Under the pieces are notes generated by a model, which saw only the letters and a list, made by a program, of their open reading frames with translations, did no database searches and was not told where the DNA came from. Below, one piece after another: positions 43,227 through 52,150 of a stretch of DNA of 64,000 bases. This stretch comes from Planctomycetaceae bacterium. GTDB lineage: Bacteria > Planctomycetota > Planctomycetia > Planctomycetales > Planctomycetaceae. How positions within the stretch are numbered: position 1 is the stretch's first letter; every line of letters starts with the position of its first letter. Made by a program: the position numbers and the translations under genes. The DNA is taken from positions 124,001 to 188,000 of the forward strand of contig JABISG010000123.1 of assembly GCA_018699955.1 (NCBI GenBank). Reading direction: 5' to 3'.

Positions 43227-44231
43227 TTACTCTGCGATCTTGCCGTACGCTTTGAAGTGAACGGGTTCGTCGCGCCCGGCGATGGTCACGGTGAACTCTT
43301 CGGTGAATTCGCCCGACTCAGCCGGTGGAGTTACCGTCAGCGGCAGCACATGCACCGTGCGCGCGATTTCCGGCAAACGAATTTTGAAGCAATTGCGATC
43401 CGATTCGCACTCAATCTTATCGACTTTGATTGCTTTCTTGCCGCGAATGACCACGTTGACGGTCTTGGCTTTTCCGGGAACCATCATGCCCAGCGAAACG
43501 AGCGAGGGCGTGACGGTGACGTCCGGCTCGACGCGTGCTTCAATCAGAACGGGAATGTGCGGGCGGCTGACATCGTCGGTTACCAGGGTGATTAACTCGC
43601 GCAGGTTGCCAACCGGTGCTGACTTCTTCAGCGTCAGTTCCAATTGATACGCGACGCGCCCGCCACCACGTGACGTCTCAACCACTTTCGCGTCGAGATG
43701 TGGGCTATTGACCTTGACGCTTTTGACCTTCCAATCTTCACGGCCCGCGTAGGCAATGCTGATGTTTTTCGTAGCGTCTTTTCCGTACTCGGCACCACCG
43801 AAGTTCGCACCACCCGGTGTCAGTACCACATCGGTGCGAATGTACGCCGAGACCGGAATGCGGACTTCGGCATATCGCGGCTGATCGAAGGTGATGATGA
43901 CGTTGGAATCTTTTTGACGCGTGAACCGTTTGGTGTTCATCGTCAATTCGACGTAGGCCGTTTCGCGGCTGGCGAGCGTATTCTTCGATGGCTCGGCTGC
44001 GGTACAGCCACATGTCGTTCGCACACCGGAGATATGCACTGTTTGCTTGTAGAGATTCTTGATTTTCAATCGGTAGCGTACGTCCGATCCGCGTGCGACG
44101 ACGCCGAAGTCGTGACGCTGCTTCTCGAACATCTTCTGCGCCCAATCGAGCTCCTGTGCTTGTGCCGGCAGGATCGGCGTGAACGACAGCAGCAGGGCCA
44201 GGGCAAGAAATTGTTTGATGACTGTTGGCAT
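43227..44231 (-). CDS. DUF1573 family exported protein
   Basis: A 334-residue exported protein with a signal peptide ending in PAQAQ-EL. The DUF1573 module follows at about 35-135 (HDFGVVARGSDVRYRLKIKN and the signature TTCGCTAAEPSK). The rest is beta-sandwich-like and repeats the ASH/MSP-type pattern (VTVTPSLVSLGMMVPGKAKTVNVVIRGKK). Such proteins are abundant in planctomycetes and probably act as periplasmic scaffolds. The ATG at 44231 has GAGAG seven bases upstream and gives a normal signal; in-frame starts at 44273 and 44243 are less likely. Confidence 0.8.
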   Translation of the reverse strand: MPTVIKQFLALALLLSFTPILPAQAQELDWAQKMFEKQRHDFGVVARGSDVRYRLKIKNLYKQTVHISGVRTTCGCTAAEPSKNTLASRETAYVELTMNTKRFTRQKDSNVIITFDQPRYAEVRIPVSAYIRTDVVLTPGGANFGGAEYGKDATKNISIAYAGREDWKVKSVKVNSPHLDAKVVETSRGGGRVAYQLELTLKKSAPVGNLRELITLVTDDVSRPHIPVLIEARVEPDVTVTPSLVSLGMMVPGKAKTVNVVIRGKKAIKVDKIECESDRNCFKIRLPEIARTVHVLPLTVTPPAESGEFTEEFTVTIAGRDEPVHFKAYGKIAE

Positions 44232-44817
44232 GGTTTCTCTCATTCGTTCGTCGGATGCCGGGAGTGGAGACAACCGATCTATTTTCTGACAGCTATGGAG
44301 GAACCGTCCCGTTCACTGCCTACGAACACATCCTGGCTTCGTCGTGAAGAAAGCCGGAAACCGGGCCGTCGTCAGCCCGATGTCACATAGGTCAGTCAGG
44401 GCGGCTACACCCAAGGCGTGACGCAATAATCGCTTACGGAAAGAGACTTTATTTGGTTGGCAGCAATGGGAGGGCAGAAATGAGGTTAATCCTCGCGGTC
44501 AAAATTGTCAATGTCTTCCTGACCGCGACAGTCGATGGTTTAACGATCCGAACGGCCGACAAATCCGTTTTGATTATCACGAAGGGATAAGTCAACCTCG
44601 CCTAACAGACGCTCGGAGAATCGGTGTAACCCGTCCAAACATCGTTCAAAACAGACGTTAACTCTCCCCTGACATTGTTCCATCGGCTTACCAGCCGCTG
44701 CTTGAACTGTTGATCTCGACGCCCGCCCCCTTTTTGACTAACTTCCCCACCCCCTAAATTCGGCACACGTGCACCGAGGCACGTGCTGGCAGGCGACTCA
44801 ACGCAAGGAGGCGTGTC
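44232..44817. other. divergent intergenic region
   Basis: About 590 bases between two divergent genes with no gene-like frame. The only structured element I see is an 8-base inverted repeat (44494-44527). Promoters for both genes must lie here. Confidence 0.4.
44494..44527. repeat. inverted repeat, possible operator
   Basis: CGCGGTCA and TGACCGCG are exact reverse complements 18 bases apart. The same span reads TTGACA on the minus strand (a possible -35 box for the DUF1573 gene). Confidence 0.3.
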
Positions 44818-45816
44818 GTGCGGTACTTTTCTTTTCAATGTTTCTCTGTTCGTTTTGCCTGGGCATTCAGCCTGACAGCGGCGTTGCTCTTCACCGGTTG
44901 CGACGACGTTCAGCAGACGCTGGAACAGGCCGGCAGTCAACCAACCGTTTCGACCGGCGGCGCTTCGGGCGGGCAAACACAGAACGCGGCCGCCGCGCTC
45001 AAATCACGCGATACCGTCAGCATTGCGTCTTTCAACATTCAGGTGTTTGGAATATCGAAATTGAAAAAGCAGCCGGTGATGGATGTGTTGGCCAAAGTTG
45101 TGCGGCGCTTCGATGTGGTGGCGATTCAGGAATTACGGGCGAAGGACCAGACTGTCGTTCCGAAGTTTCTCGAACTGGTGAATGCCGACGGTTCAAATTA
45201 CGACTCGGTTGTCGGGCCGCGATTGGGGCGCACGTCAAGCAAAGAGCAATACGTTTTCTTGTACGACAGCGAGCGGATTCAGCTCTCTCGTTCGTCGGTG
45301 ACAACCGTTAGCGATCCGCGCGATCTATTGCACCGCGAACCATTGGTGGCGCGATTTCGTGTACGCAGTCAACCGGCCGAGAATGCTTTCACGTTCACCC
45401 TGGTCAACATTCACACCGATCCCGACGAGACCGACACCGAACTCGACGCGTTGGCCGACGTCTTCCGCCGCGTGCAGGGCGACGGCAGCAACGAAGACGA
45501 CATCATTCTGCTGGGAGATCTCAATGTCGATGAATACCATCTGGGCCGGTTGGGCCGTCTGCCAAATATTGCCTGGGCAATCGCGGGGGTGAAGACGAAC
45601 ACGCGTCGCACGAAAAGCTACGACAACATCGTGTTCGATCAGCAAGCGACGGTCGAATACCGCGGCAAATCGGGTGTGCTCGATCTGTTGGCCGAGTACG
45701 GTTTGTCGAAAGACGAGGCACTCGATGTGTCGGATCACCTGCCGGTATGGGGCATCTTCAGCGCCTATGAAGGAACCCGCGGTCCATTGGCTGAGAGTAC
45801 CAGTGAGGGGCGCTAA
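44818..45816 (+). CDS. endonuclease/exonuclease/phosphatase (EEP) family lipoprotein
   Basis: A 332-residue protein with a lipoprotein signal (ALLFTGC, Cys at about 28) followed by a Gly/Gln/Thr linker and a DNase I-like EEP domain (about 65-325). Active-site blocks are IASFNIQVFG, VVAIQELR, LVNIHTDPDE, LLGDLNVDEYH and SDHLPVWGIF, giving the expected Asn, Glu, Asp, His residues. It probably acts outside the inner membrane as a phosphodiesterase or nuclease. GTG start at 44818 with AAGGAGG ten bases upstream. Confidence 0.8.
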   Translation: MRYFSFQCFSVRFAWAFSLTAALLFTGCDDVQQTLEQAGSQPTVSTGGASGGQTQNAAAALKSRDTVSIASFNIQVFGISKLKKQPVMDVLAKVVRRFDVVAIQELRAKDQTVVPKFLELVNADGSNYDSVVGPRLGRTSSKEQYVFLYDSERIQLSRSSVTTVSDPRDLLHREPLVARFRVRSQPAENAFTFTLVNIHTDPDETDTELDALADVFRRVQGDGSNEDDIILLGDLNVDEYHLGRLGRLPNIAWAIAGVKTNTRRTKSYDNIVFDQQATVEYRGKSGVLDLLAEYGLSKDEALDVSDHLPVWGIFSAYEGTRGPLAESTSEGR

Positions 45817-45829
45817 TGCGGCTGACGCA

Positions 45830-47155
45830 TTACTTCTCGATGCGGTACAAATGCCCTTCGGTTCGCAGGAACATCGCCTTGCCCGCAACGGCCGGTGATG
45901 CCATGAAGCCGCCGTCGAGCTTATTGCTTGCCAACTCGGTGTATTTGCTGCCTGGCTTGATGACCGTTGTCTGGCCGTCCTGGCTGCAGATATAAATGCG
46001 ACCGTCGGCGTACAGCGGCGACGATGAGTATTGTCCGCCGAGGCGATGTACCCATTTCTGTTCGCCCGAGCGGACATCGAAACAGGTGGCGACACCTCCG
46101 TCGCTGACGGCGTAAATCAAACCGTTAACGAATAGAAGCGACGGTTTCTTGGGGGCTTGTCGATCGGAATGCCAGGCGACGTGTGTCTTGGTGACCTCGC
46201 CGCTGCCATCATAACGAACGGCCAACAACCGCGACTTGAGATAGCTGGTGCAAATGAAGACCATGCCGTCGCCGATCACAGGCCGTGGGACAGTGGAAAA
46301 ACCAAGTTGCCCATAATGCGCCCGCCACAATTCTTCACCGCTCGCGGGATCGTAAGAATAGACCCAGTCGGCACCGGGCGAAATCAGTTGAACCCGTTTA
46401 TCGTTTTCGACAATCAGTGGAGTGCAGTACGCCTTTTGGAACTCAGGCCGAGCGTTCATTTTGCCTGAACGCGCGGTTTTCCACACAACCTTGCCGCTGC
46501 GTTTGTCGAGCGCCGCAACAAATTGGCGGTCGATCCCGTCCAGGTGAACGATAACCAGATCGCGCCAAACGACGGGCGAACTGCCTGGCCCGTTCTGATG
46601 ATTGACGCGGAGATTGGTTTGCTTCCACTCGACTTTGTCGGTGTCGGTATTCAAACAAACTGTGCCGTACGTGCCGAAATGACAATACAGTTTGTTGCCC
46701 TCGATGACCGGCGTGGGCGAGGCGTAACTATTCAGCGTATGGATTGGCTCCGGTTCTTCGGTGGTCAACAACGGAATCTGCCGCGTGACCTTGCCGTTTT
46801 TGCGGTCAACGCAGACGGCGATCAATGACACCCGCCCGCCAACCGACAACCCGTTCGAATTCTTCAGCTTTGCCAATCGGGCTTTGACTTCTTCCGGCGA
46901 AAGCTTTTCGATCTTCGCCGTCAACAGCCAGATCTGATTTCCTGAGATCACCGGCGAGGAATGCCCCCGTCCGGGAATTGCGGTTTTCCACGTGACGTTT
47001 TTCGACTCACTCCACGTCAACGGCAGCCCCGTGGCGTCGGCATGTCCCTGTCCACCGGGGCCACGAAACTGCGGCCACTCATCGGCCGAGTGAGCGAATG
47101 ATGCGGCAACAAGGACGAGAATGAGGGAAGCGAGGCAGTTGGGAAGTCGTAACAC
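45830..47155 (-). CDS. exported PQQ-like beta-propeller protein
   Basis: A 441-residue exported protein with a signal peptide ending SFAHSAD-EW, then DEWPQFRGPGGQGHA, the standard opening of planctomycete outer-membrane-assembly-like PQQ propellers (BamB-related). About seven blades follow, with lines such as VVWKTARSGK, VYSYDPASGEELWRAHYG and GRIYICSQDGQTTVIKPG. There is no PQQ-dehydrogenase active site, so it is likely a binding protein. It is monocistronic on the minus strand, ending 14 bases after the EEP gene. Confidence 0.85.
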   Translation of the reverse strand: MLRLPNCLASLILVLVAASFAHSADEWPQFRGPGGQGHADATGLPLTWSESKNVTWKTAIPGRGHSSPVISGNQIWLLTAKIEKLSPEEVKARLAKLKNSNGLSVGGRVSLIAVCVDRKNGKVTRQIPLLTTEEPEPIHTLNSYASPTPVIEGNKLYCHFGTYGTVCLNTDTDKVEWKQTNLRVNHQNGPGSSPVVWRDLVIVHLDGIDRQFVAALDKRSGKVVWKTARSGKMNARPEFQKAYCTPLIVENDKRVQLISPGADWVYSYDPASGEELWRAHYGQLGFSTVPRPVIGDGMVFICTSYLKSRLLAVRYDGSGEVTKTHVAWHSDRQAPKKPSLLFVNGLIYAVSDGGVATCFDVRSGEQKWVHRLGGQYSSSPLYADGRIYICSQDGQTTVIKPGSKYTELASNKLDGGFMASPAVAGKAMFLRTEGHLYRIEK

Positions 47156-47486
47156 GTGTATTCCTTGGGCTGAAAGAAGTCAAGGCAATGGCTGAAACGG
47201 AGTCGTTTCATTGTAACCGAGGCGGTTGCCTCAAGAAAACCCGCGCAGCTGCGACTCAACGAGTCGCAGAACTCCGCAGTGTCGAGAGCAGTTACATCTG
47301 GTTGTTCGGCAATCGTACCACTGCGTTGGACGGGCGTTCGGCCCGGCAACACGTATTGCCACTTTCCCGTCGGTCTTGTTAGTCTGCTCAGGCGGTCGCC
47401 GATGTTGAGTACCGACGGTCGTCGTGCGCAGTCACTGCTGCCTTGTCGGGGCAGGAATCGATGTTGTTGCACTGTGAGTAGAAACA
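47156..47486. other. intergenic region with CTGCGACTC hairpin
   Basis: These 331 bases contain no supported gene. CTGCGACTC-AAC-GAGTCGCAG (47249-47269) is a copy of the double-hairpin repeat family. Confidence 0.5.
47249..47269. repeat. CTGCGACTC palindrome
   Basis: A perfect 9-base stem with a three-base loop. It is related to 21515-21535. Confidence 0.75.
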
Positions 47487-47945
47487 ATGACTGAGGACGA
47501 GCAACGTATCGCCGAGTTAATTCGAAATGCATTTGATGGTATTACACTCGGCGACGGAGTGGGGCTATCACAGACCGACGGAATCGATGACTACGCTACG
47601 GCCACAGTTCTTGCGGAACTCCGCGAAAAGGACGAGAAGAACAACTGGGATGCGATTCCGAGTACTGACCTCGATCGTCATGCTGGCCTTTCCTTCTTCG
47701 ACGCAGAAGGGATGCGGTTCCATCTGCCGGCATTCTTAATTGCAGACCTTGAAGGCTCGCTTTTTTCCGCAACTGTTGTCTTTCATTTGACATACATCGG
47801 GAATGATGTTCCAACACGGTTTGAACTGTTGTCGGAAGCCCAGCGGAACGCTGTGCGGCAGTTCCTGTTACTTCGACTGTCCGATCCGAACTGCGAATTC
47901 GAACGTCCGTTGATTGAAGAAGCGTTAAGGAGATATTGGGTGTGA
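47487..47945 (+). CDS. DUF6714 family protein
   Basis: A 152-residue cytosolic protein. It has an N-terminal helix (EDEQRIAELIRNAFDGITL) and then the block WDAIPSTDLDRHAGLSFFDAEGMRFHLPAFLIADLEG, ending in ELLSEAQRNAVRQFLLL, which is the recognised arrangement of the DUF6714 family. Function is unknown. It stands alone before the DUF1501 gene at 48028, with which it shares a strand but no evident role. The composition is slightly richer in A/T than its neighbours. Confidence 0.7.
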   Translation: MTEDEQRIAELIRNAFDGITLGDGVGLSQTDGIDDYATATVLAELREKDEKNNWDAIPSTDLDRHAGLSFFDAEGMRFHLPAFLIADLEGSLFSATVVFHLTYIGNDVPTRFELLSEAQRNAVRQFLLLRLSDPNCEFERPLIEEALRRYWV

Positions 47946-48027
47946 GGCTACGGGTTTCGTCTTCTAACCCGACAAGGTATCATATCAATAAACACCGATT
48001 TGCTCCTCATACCAACGGCAGACGGAT

Positions 48028-50172
48028 ATGCTTCGAATTCTCGATCAAGCAACGCGTCTCTGCGACGGCATTCGTCGACGGGAGATGTTGAGTATCGGCG
48101 GCCTGAGCGCCCTTGGGCTTTCGCTGCCGCAGTTGCTCAAAGCCCGCGATACTCCGCCCGATGGCATCCTCGATGCGCCGACGTTCGGCCGCGCTAAGAA
48201 TGTGATCTACCTGTGGCTGCAGGGCGGTCCGCCGCAACATGAGACGTTCGATCCCAAGCCGAACGCGCCTGTCGAAATTCGTGGGCCGTTCCAGCCGATT
48301 CAAACCAACGTCGTCGGCACGCAGTTCTGTGAATTGCTGCCGCGAACCGCGCGCATTGCCGACAAACTGGCGATTGTTCGGTCACTTTCAACCGGTAACA
48401 ACATTCATTCATCCAGCGGCTACCACGTGCTGACGGGGAACAAATACCTCGGGGCGAATGCCCGCGCCATTTCGCCGAACGACTGGCCGTGGTTCGGCTC
48501 GCTGGTGAAGATGATGAAGCCCAGCGAGACATTGCCACCGCTGAGTACGGCTTGGATTCCGGAAATCATGCGGCTGAACGAAAATGTCACTCCCGCCGGA
48601 CAATCGGCCGGTTTTATGGGCCGACAGTGGGACCCAGATCGATTCATTGGCGATCCGTCCGATCCCAATTACGAAGTTGAAGGCTTACGGCTGTCGGACA
48701 TTCCGCCAGTGCGGTTCGATCGTCGGCGTTCGTTGCTCAGTCAACTCGATCAGCATTTTCTTGAGTTCGAGCGCGGCCGAGCACCCCAAACATACAGTAA
48801 GCTGCAGGCACAGGCTTACGATTTATTGACGACTGATCGTGTCCGCAATGCCTTCGCCATTCAGAAGGAACCGGAGTCGCTGAAAGACCAATATGGTCGC
48901 ACCGGCTGGGGGCAAACCGTGCTGCTTGCGCGGCGGCTGGTGGAATCGGGCGTGCGATTGGTGCATGTCAACTGGGTCCGCGAGCCGGGTGATTCGGCCG
49001 TCGATAATCCCATGTGGGACACGCACGCCCAGAATGCCGACCGCATGGAAGATCGGCTTTGCCCGATTTTCGACGTCACGTTTCCCGCCCTCATTGAGGA
49101 TCTCGACGAGCGCGGCTTGCTCGATGAAACGCTGGTGGTGGCGATTGCGGAGTTCGGTCGCACGCCGAAAATTAACGCAAAAGGTGGCCGCGACCACTGG
49201 GGGCCGGTCTTCAGTTTCGCGATGGCTGGTGCCGGCGTAAACGGCGGGCAGGTCTTCGGCGAAAGTGATCGGAATGGCGGATACCCGTCCAAAGATGTCG
49301 TCACTCCAGGCGACGTCACAGCGACGCTGTTTCATCTGCTGGGCATCGATCACCGCGGAACATTCAAAGACCCACAGCGGCGCGAACGGCAACTCACAAC
49401 CGGCGAACCGTTGTGGGGAATTCTATCGGGCAGTGCTCCGCCAGCGAAGACAACCGAAGCCGGCGGCAACATCGCCCGCGTCCCACCGTATAACGACAGC
49501 CTGTTGTTGAACAGCGATTTCGAAGCCGACGTGCCGCTGTACGCGACGGACCTTGGCTCGCGGCCGAAAGGTTGGCGTGCAACGCCACGACTTGAATCCA
49601 CTGAGAGCAACGAGTTCGGCATACGTCTTGTTGAAAATGATGCGGCCCGGTCGTTCAGTGGCAAACAGCACGTGCAGGTCGGTTTCGGCATGGGCGACGG
49701 CAAAGTGGACTTAGCCATCGACAAAGGTGCGCAGGTACTACTAGCACAAGAGATGCGCAGCCCACGTGCAGGAACCTATCATTTCAGCATTCGGGCCTGT
49801 GGCGGAGGCACGTCGCGTAAGCTTTTTGAGCAGAATTTTCTCAAGCAATTCACCTGCCGGCTGGTCATCTACCGTTGTGCAGAAGCGACAAAGAACCCGG
49901 CAAAGCGACAGGAGTTAGGCTCGGGCGAATTCAAACCAACATTTTGCGACGACAACAAGCCGATGTGGCAGGAATTCAAACTGTCAAAGCGACTCGACAG
50001 CGCGACTCCCGGTTCCAATTTCAGCACGGGACTCGGTCTCGGTGTCGCGGTCATCATTGAAAAGACCGCACCGGGTGTCTTATTGCACGAAGGCGGCAGC
50101 ACCTACTTGCGGATCGACAATGCCGCCGTCGAATTCACCAGCCGCACGATCAACGACGAAGTGAAAGTGTGA
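48028..50172 (+). CDS. DUF1501 family protein with long C-terminal extension
   Basis: A 714-residue protein. Residues about 1-470 are DUF1501: an N-terminal RRREMLSIGGLSALGLSLPQLL Tat-like signal, LWLQGGPPQHETFDPKPNAP, HSSSGYHVLTG, DNPMWDTHAQN, AEFGRTPKIN and GGRDHWGPVFSFAMAG. After a linker, residues about 495-714 form an extra domain with a jelly-roll-like beta pattern (LLNSDFEADVP, YHFSIRACGGG, VLLHEGGSTYLRIDNAAVEF) that could bind carbohydrate. It is longer than the paralogue at 1145 by that extension. The substrate is unknown. Confidence 0.85.
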   Translation: MLRILDQATRLCDGIRRREMLSIGGLSALGLSLPQLLKARDTPPDGILDAPTFGRAKNVIYLWLQGGPPQHETFDPKPNAPVEIRGPFQPIQTNVVGTQFCELLPRTARIADKLAIVRSLSTGNNIHSSSGYHVLTGNKYLGANARAISPNDWPWFGSLVKMMKPSETLPPLSTAWIPEIMRLNENVTPAGQSAGFMGRQWDPDRFIGDPSDPNYEVEGLRLSDIPPVRFDRRRSLLSQLDQHFLEFERGRAPQTYSKLQAQAYDLLTTDRVRNAFAIQKEPESLKDQYGRTGWGQTVLLARRLVESGVRLVHVNWVREPGDSAVDNPMWDTHAQNADRMEDRLCPIFDVTFPALIEDLDERGLLDETLVVAIAEFGRTPKINAKGGRDHWGPVFSFAMAGAGVNGGQVFGESDRNGGYPSKDVVTPGDVTATLFHLLGIDHRGTFKDPQRRERQLTTGEPLWGILSGSAPPAKTTEAGGNIARVPPYNDSLLLNSDFEADVPLYATDLGSRPKGWRATPRLESTESNEFGIRLVENDAARSFSGKQHVQVGFGMGDGKVDLAIDKGAQVLLAQEMRSPRAGTYHFSIRACGGGTSRKLFEQNFLKQFTCRLVIYRCAEATKNPAKRQELGSGEFKPTFCDDNKPMWQEFKLSKRLDSATPGSNFSTGLGLGVAVIIEKTAPGVLLHEGGSTYLRIDNAAVEFTSRTINDEVKV

Positions 50173-50230
50173 TACTGCCGGATGCACACGCTGTTAATGG
50201 GCCAATGAGATTGATGTGATCGGTTTGCAC

Positions 50231-50596
50231 ATGAATCATCCACCCGAGCTGTCACCAGAAGCGGAAGAGGCTGTCAAAGGCGCGGTACGGGAAATTGCAT
50301 CGCCACAGGCAGTATCTTGGGAGTCAATCTTCGCTGCTGTTTGCATCATCGTTTATTTGATAACCCGACCGGTTCCGACGTCAAGTCGCATTCCGTTCTC
50401 CGTCCAACTCTCTGTCCCCACAACTGTCACGGGCTTCGTATTGCTGGCGTTTGCTGCCGTTTGTGGTTGGTCGGCCGTGCGTAAAAGACGGCATCATGGT
50501 CGAATTACCGGAGGGGCTTGTCTAGTTGTGTCGGCCTACCTGCTTTTGGATTGGTTGCATTTTCTGCTCAATTGGTGGCAGCGCTTGTGGGGATGA
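50231..50596 (+). CDS. small membrane protein, hypothetical
   Basis: A 121-residue protein with about three hydrophobic segments (SWESIFAAVCIIVYLI, TTVTGFVLLAFAAVCGWSAV, GACLVVSAYLLLDWLHFLLNWW). The N-terminus is acidic. I do not recognise a family. The ATG at 50231 is preferred to a GTG five codons earlier. It converges on the DAHP synthase gene. Confidence 0.5.
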   Translation: MNHPPELSPEAEEAVKGAVREIASPQAVSWESIFAAVCIIVYLITRPVPTSSRIPFSVQLSVPTTVTGFVLLAFAAVCGWSAVRKRRHHGRITGGACLVVSAYLLLDWLHFLLNWWQRLWG

Positions 50597-50659
50597 TTCA
50601 GCATACGCCAACACTTCTACGCAGCTACGTTAGGCCAAGGCAGCAGCGTCGTTTGTGAA

Positions 50660-51727
50660 TCAAGAAATCGCGGTGTCGTTCTGTGACGCTAGTTTCTCGT
50701 GTGCATCCAGAATCAACGATTCCGTTTCGTCCCAGCCGATGCAGCCGTCGGTAATTGAGACGCCGTATTCGAGTTTCGCGAGGTCGGCCGCCCCCGCTTG
50801 TTTGCCCGGATTGAGATTGCTTTCCAGCATCAGGCCGATGATCGTCTTGTTGCCCGCGGCGCGCTGATCGATGACGTCATTCCAAGCGATCGATTGCCGC
50901 GTGTAGTCCTTATTGGAGTTCGCGTGACTGCAATCGACGAGGAATCTCGGCGAGAGGCCGGCGGACTTCAGGCTTTCGGCGGCTGCTGCCAGGTTCTTGG
51001 CATCGTAATTTGGTCCGGATCGACCGCCACGCAGAATGAGGTGACCCCAGGGATTTCCTTTGGTATTCACAATGCAGGTGTTGCCATCGGGATCGATTCC
51101 GAGAAACGAATGCGGCGCCCGCGCCGCCTGTTGGGCGTTGATCGCCACATCGAGGTTTCCTTCGGTGCCGTTCTTATAGCCGACGGGCATCGACAGCCCG
51201 CTGGCCATTTGACGATGCGTGGGCGATTCGGTCGTGCGCGCTCCGATGGATGCCAGCGTGATCAAGTCAGCAATGTATTGCGGCGTGATCGGTTCGAGCA
51301 TTTCGGTGGCGGCGGGCAGGCCCAACTCGGCCGCTTCGAGCAGAATCCGCCGAGCGATCCGCAGACCCTCGTTGATGTCGAATGTGTCATCCATATGCGG
51401 GTCGTTTATCAACCCCTTCCAGCCGACGGTCGTTCGCGGTTTTTCGAAATAAACTCGCATGATCAGCAGCATGCGATCGGCCACTCGGCCAGCGAGTTCA
51501 TTCAGCTTTCCTGCATACTCGAGTCCCGCTTTGGGATCGTGAATTGAGCAGGGGCCAACCACGACGATGAGCCGGTCATCGTCGCCGTTGAGAATGTTTT
51601 TCACTGCTTCACGAGCATTAAAGACCGTGTCGGCAGCCGATTCACTGATCGGCGATTCCGATTTCAGTTGCTGCGGAGCGATCAACCGTTTGGTGTCGCG
51701 AATGTTAATGTCTTGTGTGCGTTGCAT
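50660..51727 (-). CDS. 3-deoxy-7-phosphoheptulonate synthase, class I (AroF/G/H type)
   Basis: A 355-residue DAHP synthase, joining phosphoenolpyruvate and erythrose-4-phosphate in the first step of aromatic amino-acid synthesis. Family blocks: VVVGPCSIHDPKAGLEYA, LLIMRVYFEKPRTTVGWKGLINDP, IGARTTESPTHRQMASGLSMPVGYKNGTEG, ILRGGRSGPNYD, DCSHANSNKDYTRQ and GVSITDGCIGW. Metal ligands (Cys in GPCS, His in DCSH, Glu, Asp) are all present. The feedback type (Phe/Tyr/Trp) cannot be read. It lies downstream of the BMC operon by 158 bases and is probably independent. Confidence 0.93.
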   Translation of the reverse strand: MQRTQDINIRDTKRLIAPQQLKSESPISESAADTVFNAREAVKNILNGDDDRLIVVVGPCSIHDPKAGLEYAGKLNELAGRVADRMLLIMRVYFEKPRTTVGWKGLINDPHMDDTFDINEGLRIARRILLEAAELGLPAATEMLEPITPQYIADLITLASIGARTTESPTHRQMASGLSMPVGYKNGTEGNLDVAINAQQAARAPHSFLGIDPDGNTCIVNTKGNPWGHLILRGGRSGPNYDAKNLAAAAESLKSAGLSPRFLVDCSHANSNKDYTRQSIAWNDVIDQRAAGNKTIIGLMLESNLNPGKQAGAADLAKLEYGVSITDGCIGWDETESLILDAHEKLASQNDTAIS

Positions 51728-51885
51728 GATTTCTCGTCACAGTTTCTGGGGGCGAAACGTGCATTCTAGGGTTTCCGGCGGGAAACGAAACGCCGCCACG
51801 CGAAGTTTTCCATTGTTACTCCGGTTTTCGTGGCCACAGGCGAAAGTTTTGCAATGGCGGCCTGAGATTCGGCGTTTGGTCACGG

Positions 51886-52149
51886 CTAGAAAACGCCAGC
51901 CAAACCCGAAAGAGCGATGAGGACTGCGATGATGCCCAGCACGGCCAACACGACGTACCAAGTTGGCTTATCGGCAAGAACGGCTGTTTCGCCGACGATA
52001 AATTCGCCGCAGGCGGGGCATTGGTCCGCTTCCTCGTAGACATCGATACCGCAAGCCGGGCAGGGGATTGTTTCGGCGGGAGAATCGTCGTCCGACCAAT
52101 CGCCCTCGTCGTTACCGTCCCAGCCATCGTCAATCAGATCGTCGTCCAT
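51886..52149 (-). CDS. zinc-ribbon single-pass membrane protein
   Basis: An 87-residue protein. It starts with a very acidic stretch (DDDLIDDGWDGNDEGDWSDDD), then a zinc ribbon CPACGIDVYEEADQCPACG, then one C-terminal membrane helix (WYVVLAVLGIIAVLIALSGLAGVF). The ATG at 52147-52149 lies one base after the TGA of the upstream gene (52151-52153), so translation is likely coupled. It is therefore the last gene of the minus-strand BMC operon, although a shell role is not evident. Function unknown; similar tail-anchored zinc-ribbon proteins are common in planctomycetes. Confidence 0.65.
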   Translation of the reverse strand: MDDDLIDDGWDGNDEGDWSDDDSPAETIPCPACGIDVYEEADQCPACGEFIVGETAVLADKPTWYVVLAVLGIIAVLIALSGLAGVF

Positions 52150-52150
52150 G

